Source: UBA4416 sp040386075 (GTDB lineage: Bacteria > Bacteroidota > Bacteroidia > B-17B0 > Aurantibacillaceae). From it: a stretch of 64,000 nt of DNA. Numbering within the stretch: the first letter of the stretch is position 1; every line of letters starts with the position of its first letter. The stretch is from positions 62,001 to 126,000 of the forward strand of contig JAZKGE010000013.1 in assembly GCA_040386075.1 (NCBI GenBank), read 5' to 3'. The position numbers were made by a program, and so were the translations under genes. Below are positions 27,202 to 35,733 of the stretch, piece after piece. The notes beneath the pieces were generated by a model. The model saw nothing but the letters and a program-made list of their open reading frames with translations, made no database searches and was not told where the DNA came from.

Positions 27202-28131
27202 TTACTGACCAGGCATTTGAGGTTGTGCCGGAGCCGGTTTAAAATCAATTAACTCTACTTCAAATAATACGGTAGAGAAAGGAGGGATCTGAGGTCCTGC
27301 TCCTCTTGCTCCCCAGCCTAAGCTTGAAGGGATGATCATTTTTGCTTTACTTCCTTTGGTCATTAATTGAATACCTTCTATCCAACCCGGAACTAATTGA
27401 GGTAATAAGAATTTTGCAGGCTCTCCTCTATCTACAGAGCTATCAAATTTACTTCCATCTAATAATGTACCTGTGTAATGAACGGTTACTTCATCAGTTG
27501 CGGCCGGATGGGCAGTGCCTTTTCCTTTTTGTGTTTCCATAAATATTAAACCACTTGCAGTTGGAGCAGTTGTGATTTTATTGGCAGCTAAATAAGCGTC
27601 TAATTTAGGTTTTTCGGCGCCTTCCAAAGCAGCTACTTCAGCTTCTTGCTTTTTCTGATTTTCATCTAACTCTTTTTTGGTTTTGATCTCGATCATTTTA
27701 ATATTGATCGCCAATTTATCGCCAGGCTTTGCAAATGGAGGCAAAGCCGTCATATGGTTTGTTTTCAGGAAAAACGAATCGGCGCTAATGATAAATGACG
27801 CGCTGTCATTTTTGGCCATCATTTTAATAGCATCTTCCAAACTTCCCTGGAAAGAAGATGCCGGTAAAATATAACGTACTGTACCTGTTCCATCTTCTGA
27901 ATTTACTCTTGAATCAAACAAAACCGAATCGGTTGTTGCTTTTTTCAAGGCATATATAATTTTAATACTTACTCCATCTCCTTCAAGAGCTTTCACTCCA
28001 TTTTCGTCCTGGGTGTGGAATTGATAATACAATCCGTTTTCAGCTTTTTCAAAACCTTCAAACTCAGATTTGTTACAAGAAATAAGCCCTACAAAAAGTG
28101 CGGAACTTAAAAGCATAGTGATTTTGTTCAT
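27202..28131 (-). CDS. FKBP-type peptidyl-prolyl isomerase lipoprotein
   Basis: 309 residues. The N-terminus is a lipoprotein signal with lipobox GLISC (Cys19). A first, degenerate FKBP-like domain (about 45-145; FDSRVNSEDG and FQGSLEDAI are recognisable) is followed by a Lys/Glu helical linker and a well-kept FKBP domain (about 200-297) with HYTGTLLDGSKFDSSVDRG, VPGWIEGIQL and IPPFSTVLFEVEL. A Pro/Gln-rich tail ends the protein. The double-FKBP form recalls MIP/FkpA-like periplasmic isomerases. It starts 5 bp after the next FKBP lipoprotein gene. Confidence 0.88.
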   Translation of the reverse strand: MNKITMLLSSALFVGLISCNKSEFEGFEKAENGLYYQFHTQDENGVKALEGDGVSIKIIYALKKATTDSVLFDSRVNSEDGTGTVRYILPASSFQGSLEDAIKMMAKNDSASFIISADSFFLKTNHMTALPPFAKPGDKLAINIKMIEIKTKKELDENQKKQEAEVAALEGAEKPKLDAYLAANKITTAPTASGLIFMETQKGKGTAHPAATDEVTVHYTGTLLDGSKFDSSVDRGEPAKFLLPQLVPGWIEGIQLMTKGSKAKMIIPSSLGWGARGAGPQIPPFSTVLFEVELIDFKPAPAQPQMPGQ

Positions 28132-28136
28132 TTTTT

Positions 28137-29015
28137 TTATTTTATATCTATTATTTTAATATTGTAGACCAATGACGTATAAGGTGGAACTGATCCGTTA
28201 CTACTTCCTGATTCGCCAAAAGCCAATCGCGAAGGTACTATAATTTTTGTAGTTTCACCTTTTTTTAGCGAACCAATAACAATATTTAACCCTTTAATGA
28301 GTTGATCAGGTGTTCCGTAAATATACTCAATGGTTTGCTCTTCACGATCAGCAGGGTTTCCGTCTAAAAACAAGCCCTGATAAACTACTTTTACTTTTTT
28401 ACCGTAAGCTACTTTTTCCTGGTTGGTTGATGTTTTTTGAAGCAAGTAAATACCATTCGCATCTGCTTTTGCTGATCGGTAATTTTGTTGAAGATAATGA
28501 TCGATCATCTGTAGTTCCTGTAATTCGGTATCTTCCACTCCGTGTCTTAAAGCAATGTGTTTAAGCGCATCATATTCCGGCTTAGAAATGATCTGATTTA
28601 ATCTCACGTTTAAACATACCAACGAATCGTTTTTACAAAAATCAGGAATAATGGTATCGAAATAATTTCTGAATAGAACAGATGGTTTTATTAAAAAAGA
28701 AGCGCTATCACCTTCTACCATCTTTAAAAAATAATGGTCGCAGGAACCGGATAATAACTGTGAATTGATAAATACATACAAGCCATTCATCGCATCATGC
28801 CTGGTATCCCAGAAAACAGAATCAGACTGGGTTTTCATAACCGCATCCAATACAACCACTTGATTATTTTTCGGATTTTCATTCCCATCGCCAATAGCCA
28901 GTAACTTGTAATAAAATCCCGTTGAATTTCTCGTATAGCCATCTATCTGCTGCTGTTTTTTACAAGCAAAGCAAAATAAGAGTACTAAAAAAAATAATGC
29001 AATTCGGTTATACAT
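28137..29015 (-). CDS. FKBP-like lipoprotein, degenerate active site
   Basis: 292 residues with a lipoprotein signal (lipobox FCFAC, Cys18). Two FKBP-like units are visible. The first (about 40-145) keeps only the fold pattern. The second (about 195-292) has VVYQGLFLDG and VPPYTSLVYNIKIIDI but lacks the KFDSS block, which reads GNPADREEQ, and has LIKGLNIVIGSL in place of GWxEGL. Isomerase activity is therefore doubtful and a binding or chaperone role is possible. It is tightly packed, with 5 bp downstream and 3 bp upstream to other FKBP genes, so clearly in the same operon. Confidence 0.82.
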   Translation of the reverse strand: MYNRIALFFLVLLFCFACKKQQQIDGYTRNSTGFYYKLLAIGDGNENPKNNQVVVLDAVMKTQSDSVFWDTRHDAMNGLYVFINSQLLSGSCDHYFLKMVEGDSASFLIKPSVLFRNYFDTIIPDFCKNDSLVCLNVRLNQIISKPEYDALKHIALRHGVEDTELQELQMIDHYLQQNYRSAKADANGIYLLQKTSTNQEKVAYGKKVKVVYQGLFLDGNPADREEQTIEYIYGTPDQLIKGLNIVIGSLKKGETTKIIVPSRLAFGESGSSNGSVPPYTSLVYNIKIIDIK

Positions 29016-29018
29016 GTC

Positions 29019-29579
29019 TTATCCGTTATCTGGTATTTTCTTTACGGACAAAATTTCGATGTCATAGATGATAGGTGATTGTGGCGGTATTTTTTTGGAA
29101 TCACCCAGTAAACCATGTGCAAGATGGGACGGTATTAAGATCAATGCCTTATCTCCTGATTTTAAATACAGTACAGCTTTGTGAAGGCCGTTTTCAATAT
29201 TTTCCATGCCAACCACAAATTCTTTTGCTCCGTCAGATTCAGAAGAATAACACTCGGTACCGTCCAATAGTGAGACCTTATAATTGATCTTAATCACATC
29301 TTTATCTTTAATCGAATCGCCCTTAGCAGAAGCTTTATAAACATAATAACGGATACCACCGGTCGTTTTGGTAAAAGGCATTTTATGAGATCTCTGATAG
29401 TAATCCATCTCATCATTTTCTTTGACAACTACCAATTGATTTACTTTTACAAACTGTTCTTTTACCTTTTGTTGATTAAATGTGTTGATTTCTTTGGAAA
29501 CATCAGGCTCACAAGCTGTAAAAATAAGACAGGTAAAAAAACAAAATAAGTATTCTTTTAAACCGGATCGCATAATCAT
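29019..29579 (-). CDS. gldI: GldI-like FKBP-type lipoprotein
   Basis: 186 residues, lipobox IFTAC (Cys23), followed by one FKBP domain to the C-terminus with INYKVSLLDGTECYSS, IENGLHKAVLYLKSGD and LIPSHLAHGLLGDSKKIPPQ. Size, lipoprotein signal and the PSHxAxGxxGD block match GldI, the gliding-motility-associated isomerase lipoprotein of Flavobacterium. The usual KFDSS Asp is replaced (ECYSS), as is common in that group. GldI supports the folding of surface motility or secretion components. The gene is second in the operon, 19 bp after tatA. A start six bases further in is equally possible. Confidence 0.72.
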   Translation of the reverse strand: MIMRSGLKEYLFCFFTCLIFTACEPDVSKEINTFNQQKVKEQFVKVNQLVVVKENDEMDYYQRSHKMPFTKTTGGIRYYVYKASAKGDSIKDKDVIKINYKVSLLDGTECYSSESDGAKEFVVGMENIENGLHKAVLYLKSGDKALILIPSHLAHGLLGDSKKIPPQSPIIYDIEILSVKKIPDNG

Positions 29580-29598
29580 GTATGAAGATTAGAAATTG

Positions 29599-29859
29599 TT
29601 ATTTAGGGTCAGAAAGTGTGTCCACTTCCTTTTTAACTTCCTGAATATGCTCCTGGATAGTATTTGTAATGCCACCTGTGTTTTGCATCACATCTTTTTG
29701 AATGCCATTGGCTGCGTCTTTAAATTCTCTAATACCTTTTCCTAAAGCTCTGGCAATATTAGGCACACCTTTTCCTCCAAACATTAATAATATAACAATA
29801 AGAATGAGCACAACCTCACCCCCACCTAAATTTAAGAATAAAACAAAAAGAGAGTTCAT
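29599..29859 (-). CDS. tatA: Sec-independent protein translocase subunit TatA
   Basis: 86 residues: a short N-terminal segment, a membrane helix with VVLILIVILLMFGGKGVPNIARALG and the Phe-Gly hinge typical of TatA, an amphipathic helix (GKGIREFKDAANGIQKD) and a charged tail. The TatA/TatB split is uncertain by sequence, but the FGGKGVP hinge and short tail favour TatA. It builds the pore for folded proteins with twin-arginine signals such as the LD-carboxypeptidase at 11422. TatC is not in the window. It heads the PPIase operon and has its own candidate promoter. Confidence 0.88.
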   Translation of the reverse strand: MNSLFVLFLNLGGGEVVLILIVILLMFGGKGVPNIARALGKGIREFKDAANGIQKDVMQNTGGITNTIQEHIQEVKKEVDTLSDPK

Positions 29860-29885
29860 GTGTTGATATTAGATACTTTACATTA

Positions 29886-29893
29886 CAAAAGTA
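29886..29893 (-). promoter_or_regulatory. Candidate -7 box for the tatA operon
   Basis: Minus strand reads TACTTTTG, a full match to TAnnTTTG, with about 20 nt of leader to the tatA start. No clear -33 TTTG is seen at the expected distance. Confidence 0.4.
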
Positions 29894-29981
29894 CAAATAA
29901 GAATGTAAGAATGGACTGTTTTTAGACTAAAAACCCTATTTTTTGTTAACCACAGTCATAGGATTTAAGCAATTATTGTTA

Positions 29982-29989
29982 TATTTTTG
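29982..29989 (+). promoter_or_regulatory. Candidate -7 box for the GEVED secreted-protein gene
   Basis: Plus strand reads TATTTTTG, a full match to TAnnTTTG, about 45 bp before the ATG at 30034. It shares the 174-bp divergent interval with the tatA promoter. The -33 element is weak. Confidence 0.4.
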
Positions 29990-30033
29990 TATTTGTTATT
30001 ATTGAAATATCAGTTCACCAAAAATTATAAAGA

Positions 30034-32688
30034 ATGAAAAAAAACTACTCTACCACTTTAAAAAGATCAGCAGCAGATAACCGTAAGAAAACAGGTTCAT
30101 TATTCTTGTTTTTTATTCTGCTTTTTACCGCAAAGGTTTCATTATCGCAATATTGCAACGCATCAGCAACTTCGGCTGCCGATGACGAAATTTTCAACGT
30201 TACACTTGGATCTTTGAACAATACAAGTAGTTGTGCCACAACAGGCGGCCCCGGATCAACACTTAATATGTATAGTAACTATACTGCTACAGTACCTGCT
30301 CCGGTTTTAATGCTGGGTGCAAATTACCCTTTGTCTGTAACAGTTGGGATGTGTGGTACATTTGGCTATAGTGGCCGAGTTGCTGTTTTTATTGATTATA
30401 ACCAAAATGGTTCTTTTGCCGATCCGGGTGAAAATCTTATCACTTCACCCTATATTGCATTTGCCGTTACAGGAACTGCTTTAAATGCACCAGGAGGTAT
30501 TACGATTCCTTTAACAGCTACTCCGGGCATAACCCGCATGCGTGTTATAGAAACCGAAAGCAGCACAGCGCCCGGACCATGTACAAACCCAACCTGGGGA
30601 GAAGTGGAAGATTATAATGTGATGCTTCTTGCTCCGTCGCCTTTAGATCTGGGTGTAAGTGCTATTATAAATCCTTTGACCTCAAAAAGATGCTATGCTG
30701 TAGATACAATCGTAACCAGAGTAAAAAATTACGGTACACTGACAGCTGATTTTTCTGTAAATCCTACAGTCGTTACCGTTAACACAACAGGCCCTAATGC
30801 AACAACCTATACACTTGCCTTAACAACAGGATCTATAATATCAGGTGCCACACAAGATTATACAATGACCACCACTTATAATCTGACCAACATTGGAACT
30901 TATAAATTAAAAGCATATACTACTGTAACCGGTGATGGCGCTGCAATAAACGATACAACAAACTTAACTGTTACAAGAAGTCCTATATTCTCAACTACTG
31001 TTCTACCTAACGATAGTGTTTGTTTAGGTGTTCCGGTTCAGCTAAATGCAAACTTTAGCCCAACCAAACAGGTAGGAACAGGTATCATAGAAAATACTTC
31101 GACTTCATACCCCGCACCATATGGTAATTATTATGAGGGTGCAAAACACCAATTCCTGTTTTTAGCGTCGGAACTTACAGCAGCGGGTTTAGTTGCAGGT
31201 AACATTAACTCAATGGCGTTTGAAGCAACCAACTTAAATGGAACTGATCCTTTAACAAATTATAATGTAGCCATCGCAACAACGGCATTAACTAATATTA
31301 CGGCGTTTCAAACAACCGGATTTACTACTTATTTTTCTTCAGCCAGCTATGTACCGGTGTTAGGTATAAACACACACGTTTTTTCTACTCCTTATGTATG
31401 GGATGGTGTGTCAAATATTATTATTGAGACCTGTTTTAATAATACCCCCGCAGGTTTCTCAAGTAACGTTTCAATTTTACAGTCAATTACACCTTTTACA
31501 TCTACTGTGTGGCGAAATGCTGATGGTGTTCCGGCTTTATGTACTCAAACTACCGTTTCAGGATCTATAGCACAAAGACCAAATATTTCATTTGAACAAC
31601 CAGCTACTATCACCTATACCTGGTCGCCGGCTACTGAATTATCTGCGTCAAACATTTCAAATCCTATAGCTAATGTAACCACTACCAGAACATATACTAT
31701 AGCTGGTACAACATCAGGATGTTTAACTTATGATACAATTCAAATTCATATTAAACCTACTCCGACTCCAAATTTAGGTCCTGATTCATTATATTGCAGC
31801 TTACCTGTTGTATTATACGCTAATACAACTGCTAACAGCTTTTTATGGAATAATGCATCTATTGGATCAAGTTTAAATATTACGACTCCTGGTAAATATT
31901 GGGTAAGAGGTACCAATTCAAACGGATGTGCCTTAGCTGATACAATATTAGTAACTCTGGGAAATTTACCTATTGTTACTCTAGGTCCGGACACTGCATA
32001 CTGTCAGGGAAGTACGATTAATTTATATGCTGGTGCTGGTGTCGGTAATACATACTCATGGAGTACCGGAGCTACATCTCCATCAATTATAGTGGGAGCA
32101 ACCGGAACCTATTCGGTATTGGTTACTAATACTATCGGTTGTCAATCTTCTGATATCATTAACGTAACTTCTAAAACAAAACCAAGTGTATCATTGGTGT
32201 TTACAGGGCAAACTGTATTTTGCGCTGCTGATAATCTAACAAAAGTATTAACGGAGGGTGCGCCAAGCGGTGGAACTTATGTTGGTGCAGCTGTAACTTC
32301 AAATACATTCGCAGTTGTTCAGGCAGGTCAAGGTTCACACATCATATTATACACAATTATGGGTGCTAATGGCTGTTCAAATACAGCAAAAGATACTTTA
32401 ACTATAAATGCCTGTGTTGGCATTGAAGAGTTAACAGAGTCTGTTGGATTAAATATTTATCCAAACCCAACAACAGGAATATTTACTTTAGAATTAAATG
32501 CGGCTTCAGATATTAATGCTGACATTAATATTACTTCTATAGATGGTAAAACAGTTTTTACCGACAGAGTTGACGGAAATGGTTTAATTACTAAGTCAAT
32601 AAACATATCAGACTTAGCGACAGGCATTTACTATCTAAAAGTAGAAACAAAAGATGCCGTTAGAACATATAAGGTTCTGAAACAATAG
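30034..32688 (+). CDS. Large secreted protein with GEVED domain and T9SS type A sorting domain
   Basis: 884 residues. A long, charged N-region precedes the signal helix (SLFLFFILLFTAKVSLSQ). A GEVED domain occupies about 40-200, with VFIDYNQNGSFADPGE and WGEVEDYNVML. The middle is Thr/Ser/Asn-rich and beta-sheet-like, with PKD/Ig-like repeats such as VTLGPDTAYCQGSTINLYAG near 650 and a similar copy just before. The C-terminal 75 residues are a T9SS type A sorting domain (IYPNPTTGIFTLEL to YKVLKQ), so it should be exported by PorK-L-M-N-type machinery and attached to the surface. Biological role unknown; adhesin-like is the natural guess. A terminator follows. Confidence 0.9.
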   Translation: MKKNYSTTLKRSAADNRKKTGSLFLFFILLFTAKVSLSQYCNASATSAADDEIFNVTLGSLNNTSSCATTGGPGSTLNMYSNYTATVPAPVLMLGANYPLSVTVGMCGTFGYSGRVAVFIDYNQNGSFADPGENLITSPYIAFAVTGTALNAPGGITIPLTATPGITRMRVIETESSTAPGPCTNPTWGEVEDYNVMLLAPSPLDLGVSAIINPLTSKRCYAVDTIVTRVKNYGTLTADFSVNPTVVTVNTTGPNATTYTLALTTGSIISGATQDYTMTTTYNLTNIGTYKLKAYTTVTGDGAAINDTTNLTVTRSPIFSTTVLPNDSVCLGVPVQLNANFSPTKQVGTGIIENTSTSYPAPYGNYYEGAKHQFLFLASELTAAGLVAGNINSMAFEATNLNGTDPLTNYNVAIATTALTNITAFQTTGFTTYFSSASYVPVLGINTHVFSTPYVWDGVSNIIIETCFNNTPAGFSSNVSILQSITPFTSTVWRNADGVPALCTQTTVSGSIAQRPNISFEQPATITYTWSPATELSASNISNPIANVTTTRTYTIAGTTSGCLTYDTIQIHIKPTPTPNLGPDSLYCSLPVVLYANTTANSFLWNNASIGSSLNITTPGKYWVRGTNSNGCALADTILVTLGNLPIVTLGPDTAYCQGSTINLYAGAGVGNTYSWSTGATSPSIIVGATGTYSVLVTNTIGCQSSDIINVTSKTKPSVSLVFTGQTVFCAADNLTKVLTEGAPSGGTYVGAAVTSNTFAVVQAGQGSHIILYTIMGANGCSNTAKDTLTINACVGIEELTESVGLNIYPNPTTGIFTLELNAASDINADINITSIDGKTVFTDRVDGNGLITKSINISDLATGIYYLKVETKDAVRTYKVLKQ

Positions 32689-32709
32689 TACATTATTTAA
32701 AAAAATTAA

Positions 32710-32744
32710 AAATGTCCCGAAGAATTTCGGGACATTTTTTTTTG
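32710..32744 (+). terminator. Intrinsic terminator after the GEVED gene
   Basis: A perfect 12-bp stem (32710-32721 with 32726-32737), core TGTCCCGAA/TTCGGGACA, with a 4-nt loop and a run of T up to 32744. It lies 22 bp after the stop. Confidence 0.88.
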
Positions 32745-32956
32745 CAAATTACATTAGAATGTATTTCTTTGTAGCAAATTAAATGAAAAATACCCTTTAC
32801 ATAAAATCAAAGTGTAAACGTAAGGCTCGCCCGAGCCATATTTAATTTCGTATGCCAGAATCAGGGATTGATTCACATACACTCAAAAAAATCAACAAAC
32901 ATTCTTACATTTAAATCTGCTTTAAAGCAGTATCAATTTATTAAATCATATCAAAA
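32745..32956. other. Leader/intergenic region before lysC
   Basis: No gene fits here. It holds two small self-complementary words, GGCTCGCCCGAGCC (32824-32837) and CTGCTTTAAAGCAG (32917-32930), and a near-consensus -7 box TACATTTA at 32906-32913. No lysine riboswitch core was recognised. Control of the lysC-lysA pair may lie here but is not demonstrated. Confidence 0.3.
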
Positions 32957-34273
32957 ATGAACATATTAAAATTTGGAGGAACAAGCGTTGGAACCGCAGA
33001 GCGAATGAAAGCTCTGGTGAAATTAATCTCAGGCTCTGACAGAAAAATAGTTGTATTATCTGCCATGAGCGGTACAACCAATGCACTAGTCGAGATCTGC
33101 AATACCCTTTATCAAAAGGATAGCGATAAAGCCAACGAATCGATCGGTAAACTGGAAGCGATCTACATAAGTGAAGTAGAAAAACTGTTTACTTCTTCCG
33201 ACTTTAAAACAAAAGGACTCGACCTGCTAAAGAACCACTTCAATTATCTACGTTCCTTTACTTTGGATATGTTTACCCTAAATGAAGAAAAAGCTATTTT
33301 AGCACAGGGAGAATTACTGAGTACTGCACTCTTCCATTTTCATTTACAGGAAATAAACATTCCATCTGCATTATTACCTGCACTAAATTTCATGCGTATT
33401 GATGAGAATGATGAACCACAGTTAAACTATATTGAAAAAAATTTAGAAGCTGAAATAAATAAATACCCCAACATAAATCTATTTATTACACAAGGATACA
33501 TTTGCCGTAATGCTTTTGGTGAGATTGATAACCTGAAACGTGGGGGCAGTGACTATACGGCATCTATAGTGGGTGCTGCCATCAAAGCAAACGAAGTTCA
33601 AATATGGACCGACATAGACGGTATGCATAATAACGATCCGCGTATCGTTTCTAAAACGCATCCTATACATGAACTAAGTTTTGATGAAGCTGCTGAGTTA
33701 GCTTATTTTGGGGCAAAGATCCTGCATCCCACCTGTATCTTGCCTGCACAAAAAAGAAACATTCCTGTATTACTCAAAAATACCATGCAGCCCGAAGCAA
33801 AAGGGACTCGTATTTCAAACATTAATCCAGTTGAAGGATTAAAAGCTGTTGCAGCTAAAGATGGTATCTGTGCCATAAATATTAAAAGCGACCGGATGTT
33901 ATTGGCTCACGGTTTTTTAAGAGCGGTATTTGAAATATTTGAACGTTATAAGACCTCTATTGATATGATTACCACTTCGGAAATTGCGGTATCGCTAACA
34001 ATAGACAGCACTAAGCACTTAACCGATATTACCAAAGAACTGGAAGAATTTGCCAATGTGGAAATTGAACAGGAACAAAGTATCATCTGCATTGTAGGAA
34101 ACTTACCAAAAGACAAAGCAGGCTACGGATTTAAAGTATTGGAATCTCTGAAAGATATTCCATTGCGTATGGTATCTTATGGCGGAAGTTCAAATAACAT
34201 TAGTGTATTAGTGAACTCCATTCACAAAAAAGATGCATTGGTTGCATTAAATAAAGGTTTATTTGGATATTAA
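32957..34273 (+). CDS. lysC: Aspartate kinase (monofunctional)
   Basis: First step of the aspartate family pathway: ATP-dependent phosphorylation of aspartate. The 438 residues begin with the kinase motif MNILKFGGTSVGTAERM; RGGSDYTASIVGAA and ITQGYICRN are the further amino-acid-kinase blocks. The C-terminal third has two ACT-type regulatory units (around AVAAKDGICAINIKS and IICIVGNLPKDKAGYGF), so feedback by lysine or threonine is likely. There is no homoserine dehydrogenase fusion. Pairing with lysA directly downstream suggests the lysine-specific isozyme. The stop lies just before the lysA start. Confidence 0.92.
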   Translation: MNILKFGGTSVGTAERMKALVKLISGSDRKIVVLSAMSGTTNALVEICNTLYQKDSDKANESIGKLEAIYISEVEKLFTSSDFKTKGLDLLKNHFNYLRSFTLDMFTLNEEKAILAQGELLSTALFHFHLQEINIPSALLPALNFMRIDENDEPQLNYIEKNLEAEINKYPNINLFITQGYICRNAFGEIDNLKRGGSDYTASIVGAAIKANEVQIWTDIDGMHNNDPRIVSKTHPIHELSFDEAAELAYFGAKILHPTCILPAQKRNIPVLLKNTMQPEAKGTRISNINPVEGLKAVAAKDGICAINIKSDRMLLAHGFLRAVFEIFERYKTSIDMITTSEIAVSLTIDSTKHLTDITKELEEFANVEIEQEQSIICIVGNLPKDKAGYGFKVLESLKDIPLRMVSYGGSSNNISVLVNSIHKKDALVALNKGLFGY

Positions 34274-34280
34274 TATAAAG

Positions 34281-35435
34281 ATGATGTTTACAGAAAATAC
34301 ACTCAAACATATATCACAGTATAAAACGCCGTTTTATTATTATGATATGCCATTGCTGCAAAAAACACTTAATGTTGTAAAAGCAGAAAGCTCTAAATAT
34401 GGCTACCATGTGCATTATGCCTTTAAAGCCAATACCAATTCTAAGATCATTGAGGCTATCAAACAAAGCGGCCTGGGTGCTGATTGCGTGAGTGGCAATG
34501 AAGTAAAATGTGCTATTGAAAGTGGATTTGATGCATCGAAAGTTGTTTTTGCCGGCGTGGGGAAAAGCGATGACGAAATAAATTATGGTTTAGCAAAGGA
34601 TATTTTTTGTTTCAATTGCGAAAGCCTGCAGGAACTGGATGTATTAAATGAATTAGCAGGCAAACAAAATAAATTGGCGTCTATTGCTCTACGCATTAAT
34701 CCAAATGTAGATGCACACACGCACAAATACATTACAACAGGACTTGAAGAAAATAAATTTGGCATCAATCCTTATGAATTTGAAACGGTTATTGATAAAT
34801 TAAAAACATTAGCCAACATAAAATTAATTGGCTTACATTTTCATATCGGCTCTCAAATAACAGACCTATCGCCTTTTAAAAAATTATGTTCCAGAGTTAA
34901 CGAGATCAATACTTATTTCTTAACCAAAGGATTTGACTTGCCTGTTATTAACGTAGGTGGAGGCATTGGCATCAATTACCAGGAACCAGACAAACATGCT
35001 ATCATTGATTTTGCTGCTTACTTTAAAGTGTTCAGTAATTTCATTGAAATAAGAAAAGATCAGGAATTACATTTTGAATTAGGCCGTGCGATTGTAGCTC
35101 AATGTGGGAACCTGATTAGTAAAGTATTATACATCAAAAATGGTATCAATACCAACTTTGCTATTTTAGATGCAGGCATGACAGAACTTATTCGTCCTGC
35201 ACTATACCAGGCTTACCATAAGATCGAAAATATCTCTACCAAAGAGAAAAACAGTATCAAGTATGATATTGTTGGTCCGATCTGCGAAAGCAGTGATTGT
35301 TTTGGCAAGGCTGTTGAATTACCAGAAACGAAACGCGGCGATATTATTGCCATTAGAAGTGCCGGAGCTTACGGAGAAGTGATGAGCAGTCGTTACAACC
35401 TAAGAGACGAAGTGCGAAGTTATTTTAGTGAGTAA
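34281..35435 (+). CDS. lysA: Diaminopimelate decarboxylase
   Basis: PLP enzyme for the last step of lysine synthesis from meso-diaminopimelate. 384 residues from ATG 34281 (a TTG at 34263 would overlap lysC and is less likely). The fold type III barrel shows the PLP lysine in YAFKANTN (Lys49), HFHIGSQI, the phosphate-binding loop GGGIGINY, ELGRAIVAQCG, and the C-terminal-domain blocks GPICESSDCFGK (active-site Cys region) and GAYGEVMSSRYN. Together with lysC it forms a two-gene unit 7 bp apart. Downstream is the folded element at 35457. Confidence 0.93.
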   Translation: MMFTENTLKHISQYKTPFYYYDMPLLQKTLNVVKAESSKYGYHVHYAFKANTNSKIIEAIKQSGLGADCVSGNEVKCAIESGFDASKVVFAGVGKSDDEINYGLAKDIFCFNCESLQELDVLNELAGKQNKLASIALRINPNVDAHTHKYITTGLEENKFGINPYEFETVIDKLKTLANIKLIGLHFHIGSQITDLSPFKKLCSRVNEINTYFLTKGFDLPVINVGGGIGINYQEPDKHAIIDFAAYFKVFSNFIEIRKDQELHFELGRAIVAQCGNLISKVLYIKNGINTNFAILDAGMTELIRPALYQAYHKIENISTKEKNSIKYDIVGPICESSDCFGKAVELPETKRGDIIAIRSAGAYGEVMSSRYNLRDEVRSYFSE

Positions 35436-35456
35436 TTATTTAGCACGAAGAGTTTT

Positions 35457-35710
35457 GGGCGTGTCGGCGCAAAGAGCAGGCGCCGTCGGGCTTCCGTTCC
35501 AATCTTTTCCTTCACTACGTTTCGTAAAAGGATTTCCACTACAATCCCTCACGCGGGACTTGCTGATAAATCGAAATGTAAGCTTCGAATATTGAAACGA
35601 ATACAGCGTGAGGGATCGAGGCTTTGTTTGAGCGCTTTTTTATTTGTCCCGCAGGGCAAATAAAAAAGCGAGTGCCGAAAGCCCGACCCGACGATAGGAG
35701 GGGCACGCCC
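35457..35710. repeat. 254-nt nested palindromic element (possible structured RNA or dispersed repeat)
   Basis: The ends pair (35457-35465 with 35702-35710, GGGCGTG/CACGCCC core). Inside are CGGCGC/GCGCCG (35465-35470 with 35480-35485), GTCGGGCTT/AAGCCCGAC (35485-35493 with 35679-35687), a hairpin at 35502-35533, TCCCTCACGC/GCGTGAGGGA (35545-35554 with 35606-35615), and a 14-bp stem CGCTTTTTTATTTG/CAAATAAAAAAGCG (35633-35646 with 35657-35670) extended by CCC/GGG. It is GC-richer than its surroundings, lies between convergent lysA and 35734, and carries no ORF. The long-range pairing is seen directly. Whether it acts as RNA, terminator or mobile palindrome is unknown. Confidence 0.75.
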
Positions 35711-35733
35711 AAATAGTAAAAAGCTAAAGTAAA

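Noticed and set aside
32745..32956. Lysine riboswitch ahead of lysC-lysA
   Set aside because: Only two small self-complementary words are present; the five-helix core and conserved junction of the lysine riboswitch are not recognisable.
35457..35710. tRNA or tmRNA in the folded element
   Set aside because: No cloverleaf, anticodon arm or TpsiC loop pattern is present; the helices are nested long-range stems.
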